Origin: VRUE01 sp963805455
GTDB taxonomy: Bacteria > Actinomycetota > Thermoleophilia > Solirubrobacterales > 70-9
Assembly (NCBI GenBank): GCA_963805455.1
Contig: CAWDUJ010000003.1
Coordinates: 1-64,000 of the forward strand
Reading direction: 5' to 3'
DNA length: 64,000 nt
Shown: one piece after another, positions 60,291-64,000 of the stretch
Layout of the letters: each line of letters starts with the position of its first letter
How positions within the stretch are numbered: the stretch's first letter is position 1
The notes under the pieces: generated by a model
The model's input: only the letters and a program-made list of their open reading frames with translations
Database searches by the model: none
Told to the model about the DNA's origin: nothing
Made by a program: the position numbers and the translations under genes

Positions 60291-61123
60291 CCGGCCGGCT
60301 GACGCTTGCTCCAGTAGCGGTCCAGGCCCCGCCACTGGTACTCGGGAGGAACCGCCTGCAGGAGGACGGCCGCGGTATCTGGGTCCCGAACGTGGTCGGC
60401 CACCAGTTGACGGTGACGTTCCTCGTAGGCGGTCTCATCGAGCTCGCGGGCAGACTCGGACTCCTCAAGGAGCCGTTCCCGCACCGCGGCAAGGTGGGGC
60501 TCCGGGTCCTCGATCGGCCCCCAGTGGGTGAGTCCGAGGCGCTCGGGCCGCCAGGCCTCGACGATCCCGATCGAGTCGAGCCAGGTCTCGATGTCGATGT
60601 CGGGCGGCGGGGTCGGTGGGACGATCAGATCGGTGCCCGGGATCAGGACGGCGGCGACGTCGCCGACGAACGCGGTCCCGGTCTCCTCGTGCAGGTAACA
60701 AACGTGGTGGGAGGCATGGCCGGGTGTGTAGGCGACACGCATCCCGTGCACCGTCTCGCCGCCGCTGAGGATGGTCACGTTGGCCTCGGGGACGGGGACG
60801 ATCTCACCCCAGAGCCGCCGCATCTGTTCGCCGTAGAGGCGCTCGGCGCTGGCCAGCAGCCGCGAGGGGTCGATCAGGTGTGGGGCGCCGCGCTCGTGGA
60901 CGTAGACATCGATCCCCGGCCAGCGCCGCACCAGCGCCCCGGTGGCGGCGGCGTGGTCGAGGTGGATGTGGGTGAGCAGGATCGCCCGCGGCTCCTCACC
61001 GTCGAGCGCGGCGACCAGGTTCTCCTGCGATGACTCAGGGCCGGGGTCGACGAGGACCCCGTCGACCTCCCAGCAGCAGATCACGTGCGGGCGCCCGAGG
61101 TGGAGGACGTCGATCGGTCGCAT
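60287..61123 (-). CDS. MBL-fold metallo-hydrolase
   Basis: A 278-residue protein with LLTHIHLDHAAATGALVRR, TPGHASHHVCYL, and FVGDVAAV and LGLTHWGP as further metal ligands. It differs from the 7335 hydrolase in lacking the winged-helix tail. The substrate is unknown; related proteins are thioesterase- or lactonase-like. It converges on dapL and lies just downstream of the epimerase. Confidence 0.85.
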   Translation of the reverse strand: MRPIDVLHLGRPHVICCWEVDGVLVDPGPESSQENLVAALDGEEPRAILLTHIHLDHAAATGALVRRWPGIDVYVHERGAPHLIDPSRLLASAERLYGEQMRRLWGEIVPVPEANVTILSGGETVHGMRVAYTPGHASHHVCYLHEETGTAFVGDVAAVLIPGTDLIVPPTPPPDIDIETWLDSIGIVEAWRPERLGLTHWGPIEDPEPHLAAVRERLLEESESARELDETAYEERHRQLVADHVRDPDTAAVLLQAVPPEYQWRGLDRYWSKRQPAG

Positions 61124-61137
61124 CGGGTTTGGCCGGG

Positions 61138-62130
61138 TCAGGCGGCGGCGGGGATTTTGCCCTCTGCTTCGAGGGTCTGCCGCAGGCCCTCCTGGAGGCC
61201 CCGCGGGTCGTAGCCGAGCTCACGGCCCGCCTTCTCGTAGCTGGCCCAGAAGGTGACCCCGTCGGCCGAGGTGATCAGCTCCCGGAGGTTCGGCGGCTGG
61301 TTCATCACCTTCCCGACCAGCGGCCCGATCGGTGTCATCGCCTTCAGCAGCGGTATCGGGACCGCGTGCTTGGGAGGCTTGCGCCCCGCCAGCCGGGCGA
61401 CGGTCTCGATCGCCTCGCGCATCGTCGTCGCCGGCCCGCTGATCACGTAGGTCTCGCCGAGGGTTCCCTTGTCGAGGGCCAGCAGGATGCCGCCGGCGAT
61501 GTCCTCGACATGGCTCATACAGACACCGAGGTCCGGAAACGGGATCAGCGGCAGCTTTCCGGCCAGCAGCTGGTCGACGAGGTCGGCGACCTGCGAGGTG
61601 TCGCCGGGGCCGTAGACGCCGCCCGGCTGGACGATGACGCAGGGCAGGCCATCCTCGGCGATCATTCGCCTTGCGATCTTGTGCGATTCCAGCTTCGTCT
61701 CCTCGTAGTAGGACGTGAACTCATCGCCGGGGTGTTCGTAGGACTCGTCGACGACCTCGCCGTGGGTGTTGCCGAAGATTCCGCAGGTCGAGACGTGGAC
61801 TATCCGCGGCGTCTTCGCGGCGAGCGCAGCCTCGAGGACGCGTTCGGTCCCGGTGACGTTGGCGTCGAACATCGCCTGGTGCTGGGAGTCCGGGATCCCG
61901 ACCTCATACATCGCGGCGGAGTGGATCAGGGCATCGCAGCCCTCGAGCCCGCCTCGGATCGCGTCGCCATCGCCGAGGTCGCCGGCGACGAGCTCGCAGC
62001 CCATCTCGGTCAGCCTCCCGGCCTTCTCCGGGCTGCGCACCAGGCAGACGACCTCGTCGCCGCGATCGCGGAGCTGCCGGACCACCTCGCCGCCGATGAA
62101 GCCCGTTGCGCCGGTAACGAAGACCTTCAA
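61138..62130 (-). CDS. NAD-dependent epimerase/dehydratase (extended SDR)
   Basis: A 330-residue protein starting at TTG 62130: VFVTGATGFIGGEVVRQL, catalytic Y-x3-K in SYYEETKLESHKIA, and VQPGGVYGPGD. It resembles HpnA-like and dihydroflavonol-reductase-like SDRs that act on sugar or isoprenoid substrates. The TTG overlaps the stop of a mini-ORF (TTTGA). It diverges from hflX. Confidence 0.87.
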   Translation of the reverse strand: MKVFVTGATGFIGGEVVRQLRDRGDEVVCLVRSPEKAGRLTEMGCELVAGDLGDGDAIRGGLEGCDALIHSAAMYEVGIPDSQHQAMFDANVTGTERVLEAALAAKTPRIVHVSTCGIFGNTHGEVVDESYEHPGDEFTSYYEETKLESHKIARRMIAEDGLPCVIVQPGGVYGPGDTSQVADLVDQLLAGKLPLIPFPDLGVCMSHVEDIAGGILLALDKGTLGETYVISGPATTMREAIETVARLAGRKPPKHAVPIPLLKAMTPIGPLVGKVMNQPPNLRELITSADGVTFWASYEKAGRELGYDPRGLQEGLRQTLEAEGKIPAAA

Positions 62131-62198
62131 AGCAAATCCTCGGGCTTCGCTCGCTGCGCAAGGAAACAGAGATGGATGCTTGCTCGCTCCGCGCTCAC
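62127..62198 (-). CDS. Mini-ORF, MSAERAS family, before the epimerase
   Basis: 23 codons from GTG 62198. The peptide begins MSAERASIHLCFLAQRAK and ends PEDLL. Its TGA overlaps the epimerase TTG. No gene precedes it on this strand, so here the element itself would be the 5' end of the message and its GTG the first start codon. It has the same length and codon phase as the copies at 8407 and 38529. Confidence 0.5.
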   Translation of the reverse strand: MSAERASIHLCFLAQRAKPEDLL

Positions 62199-62223
62199 AG
62201 CATGGAAGCCTATCCTGGGACCA

Positions 62224-63510
62224 ATGGAACAGAGCCAGAACGGCGCCGGGCTGACCAACCCGAGGGCGCGCCAGCGCGCGCTTGCGATTGGGATCGTCGA
62301 CGGCGAGGAGGGCGACAGCCTCGCCGAGCTTAAGGAGCTGCTGCGGACCGCGGGCGTGGCGACGGCCGGAGAGATGGTCCAGCGCCGCGCCAAGCCCGAT
62401 CCCGACCGCTACTTAGGCAAGGGGAAGATGACCGAGCTGAAGGCCGCGATCGCCGCGACCGGGGCCAACGTCGTCGCCTGCGATGACGAGCTGGCGCCGC
62501 GCCAGGAGCGGAGCCTCGAGGCGACGCTCGACGTGCCGGTGATCGACCGCACCGCGGTGATCCTCGACATCTTCGCCGACCACGCCCACTCGGCCGAGGG
62601 CAAGCTCCAGGTCGAGCTCGCGCAGCTGGAGTACAACATGGCGCGCATGCGGGGGCTGTGGACGCACCTCGACCGCCTTGACGGCGGAATCGGCACCCGC
62701 GCCCCGACGCGAGGCCCCGGCGAGACCCAGATCGAGACCGACCGCCGCCTCGCCCGCAACCGGATCGCGGCGCTGAAGCGCCGCCTGACCCAGCTCGAGC
62801 GCAACCGCGGAGTGATGCGCGCCCGGCGCGAGCGGTCCTCGCTGCCGAGGGTCGCTCTCGCCGGCTACACCAATGCCGGCAAGTCGACCCTGCTGAACGC
62901 GCTGACCGGCGCCGAGGTCGGGGTGGGGGACCGCCTCTTCCACACCCTCGACCCGACGACCCGGAGCTTCGAGCTCTCGGGCCGCGACTTCCTGCTGACC
63001 GACACAGTCGGCTTCATCGAAAAGCTCCCCCACCAACTGGTCGAGGCCTTCAAGGCGACGCTCGAGGAGACCGTCCTCGCCGACCTGATCCTCCACGTGG
63101 TCGACGCCGCGGCGCCGGAGGAGCGCCGGGTCGCCGACATGCAGGCGGTCGATGAGGTCCTCGAGGAGATCGGAGCAGGCGCCAAGCCGCGCCTCCTCGT
63201 CCTCAACAAGGCCGACCTCCTCGACGAGGAGGAGCGGGGCGAGGCGTCGATGGAGCACCCCGACGCGGTCCTCGTCTCGGCCCTCGACGGCACCGGGCTG
63301 GACGACCTGCGCGACGCGATCGAGGTCGCATTCGAGGACACACTGACCGAGGTCGAGCTCCTGATCCCCTACGAGGAAGGGTCGCGGCTACACGAGCTGC
63401 ACGAGCTGGCCGGCGACCTCGAGCGCACCGAGCGCGACGACGGTGTCCTCGTCCACGCCAGGGTGCCCGTCGCCGAGCTTCACCGCTTCGACGATCTCGC
63501 CGTCCTCTAG
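62224..63510 (+). CDS. hflX: GTPase HflX
   Basis: A 428-residue protein: HflX N-terminal domain (RYLGKGKMTELKAAI), Gly-rich linker GTRAPTRGPGETQIETDRRL, GTPase motifs AGYTNAGKSTLLNALTG, DTVGFIEKLP and NKADLL. It splits or rescues stalled ribosomes. The start is ATG 62224, 25 bases from the divergent mini-ORF. Confidence 0.95.
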   Translation: MEQSQNGAGLTNPRARQRALAIGIVDGEEGDSLAELKELLRTAGVATAGEMVQRRAKPDPDRYLGKGKMTELKAAIAATGANVVACDDELAPRQERSLEATLDVPVIDRTAVILDIFADHAHSAEGKLQVELAQLEYNMARMRGLWTHLDRLDGGIGTRAPTRGPGETQIETDRRLARNRIAALKRRLTQLERNRGVMRARRERSSLPRVALAGYTNAGKSTLLNALTGAEVGVGDRLFHTLDPTTRSFELSGRDFLLTDTVGFIEKLPHQLVEAFKATLEETVLADLILHVVDAAAPEERRVADMQAVDEVLEEIGAGAKPRLLVLNKADLLDEEERGEASMEHPDAVLVSALDGTGLDDLRDAIEVAFEDTLTEVELLIPYEEGSRLHELHELAGDLERTERDDGVLVHARVPVAELHRFDDLAVL

Positions 63511-63521
63511 ATTCCCCGACC

Positions 63522-63953
63522 ATGGAGCTGCGAGTGAAGAGAATGGTCGAGGGGGCGGTCCTGCCCTCACGAGCCCACGGGGGCGACGCCGGCCTCGACC
63601 TCTGCGCCTGCGAGGCCGCCCACCTCGGGCCGGGAGAGAGGTGGAGCGTCGGGACCGGGATCGCGGTCGAGGTCCCCGACGGGCACGCCGGGCTGGTCCT
63701 GCCGCGCTCGGGCCTGGCCCGAGACCACGGAATCGCGCTCGTCAACGGCCCCGGCCTGATCGACTCCGGCTACCGCGGGGAAGTCCGGGTCCTGCTTCTG
63801 AACACCGATCCGGCGGAGACATTCCGGATCGAGGCCGGGGATCGGATCGCGCAGCTCCTGATCGCCCCGATCGCACCGGCCGAGCCGGTCGAGGTCGAAA
63901 GCCTGAGCGAGACCGCCCGCGGCGACGGCGGCTTCGGCTCCAGCGGCCGTTAG
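63522..63953 (+). CDS. dut: Deoxyuridine 5'-triphosphate nucleotidohydrolase
   Basis: A 143-residue dUTPase: GDAGLDLCA, LPRSGLA, GLIDSGYRGEVRVLLLN, RIEAGDRIAQLLI and the C-terminal P-loop-like RGDGGFGSSGR. It hydrolyses dUTP to dUMP. It is eleven bases from hflX. Confidence 0.96.
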   Translation: MELRVKRMVEGAVLPSRAHGGDAGLDLCACEAAHLGPGERWSVGTGIAVEVPDGHAGLVLPRSGLARDHGIALVNGPGLIDSGYRGEVRVLLLNTDPAETFRIEAGDRIAQLLIAPIAPAEPVEVESLSETARGDGGFGSSGR

Positions 63954-64000
63954 CGGCGGCGGACCCGGACCCTGAAGACGGCCGGGCTCGGATCGGAGTT
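63950..64000 (-). CDS. C-terminal end of an unknown protein, cut by the window edge
   Basis: On the minus strand an open frame enters from the window end, reads NSDPSPAVFRVRVRRR and stops at a TAA (63950-63952) that overlaps the dut stop. The basic beta-like end resembles the tails of the secreted proteins in this window. Too short to identify. Confidence 0.35.
   Translation of the reverse strand, partial: NSDPSPAVFRVRVRRR

Noticed and set aside
1..64000. Prophage, integrative element or defence island
   Set aside because: No integrase, transposase, phage structural gene, toxin-antitoxin pair or restriction gene was found; most genes are core functions in conserved order.

Overview
The window is very GC-rich, with dense operons, GTG/TTG starts and many four-base stop/start overlaps. 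An actinobacterial integration host factor lies beside gmk and rpoZ, the sulfur carrier resembles mycobacterial CysO, and the secreted proteins end in a basic beta-rich tail. Together these point to an actinobacterium, most likely a Thermoleophilia/Solirubrobacterales relative. The lineage is inferred from gene order and protein style, not from a marker search. No phage, insertion sequence or CRISPR array was seen.

Layout. 1-4007: 3' part of a huge Ig-like surface protein, with nearly seven identical 276-bp repeats and three frame breaks. 4033-6404: LuxR regulator, sugar aminotransferase, acyltransferase (frame break). 6388-11476 (minus): lipid kinase (frame break), two-domain metallo-hydrolase, phosphohexomutase, HIT protein, CorA. 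11589-14996: SAM riboswitch, threonine-synthase-like enzyme, CysO-like carrier ending GGC, CDP-sugar genes. 15056-19034: lipoprotein, SRAP protein, tRNA-Arg(CCG), RNase Z, alpha/beta hydrolase. 19126-28343: pyrimidine operon pyrR-pyrB-pyrC-carA-carB-pyrKD behind a PyrR-site hairpin. 28409-38532: mihF-gmk-rpoZ-coaBC, then rimP-nusA-infB-rbfA-nrnA-truB-ribF-rpsO. 38597-45902: gene remnant, pnp, M16 peptidase, dapB, dapA, RNase J. 46074-48213 (minus): two-component system. 48290-54749: ftsK, RodZ-like protein, cinA, thpR, recA, small membrane protein. 54763-64000: miaB, miaA, secreted DUF1906 protein, dapF-like gene, dapL, metallo-hydrolase, epimerase, hflX, dut.

The most unusual signal is a family of short repeated elements at gene junctions. 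At PMM/MBL, rpsO/remnant, dapB/dapA and upstream of the epimerase they read as an intact 22-23 codon mini-ORF (MSAERAS... then RAKRE...) whose stop overlaps the next start codon. Altered copies sit at pyrB/pyrC, carA/carB and pnp/M16, and one is fused in frame to CarA. A related palindromic form with a CATATCTG core, a 16-nt loop and compensating stem changes spans carB/pyrK and the start of cinA. Shorter copies lie inside nusA. A separate 22-bp hairpin encodes the linker of a PyrK-PyrD fusion.

Other oddities: a DapF homologue with both catalytic cysteines replaced by serine, a MiaA with a large internal deletion, a RimP lacking its C-terminal domain, and six single-base frame breaks, mostly in G/C runs, that may be sequencing errors.
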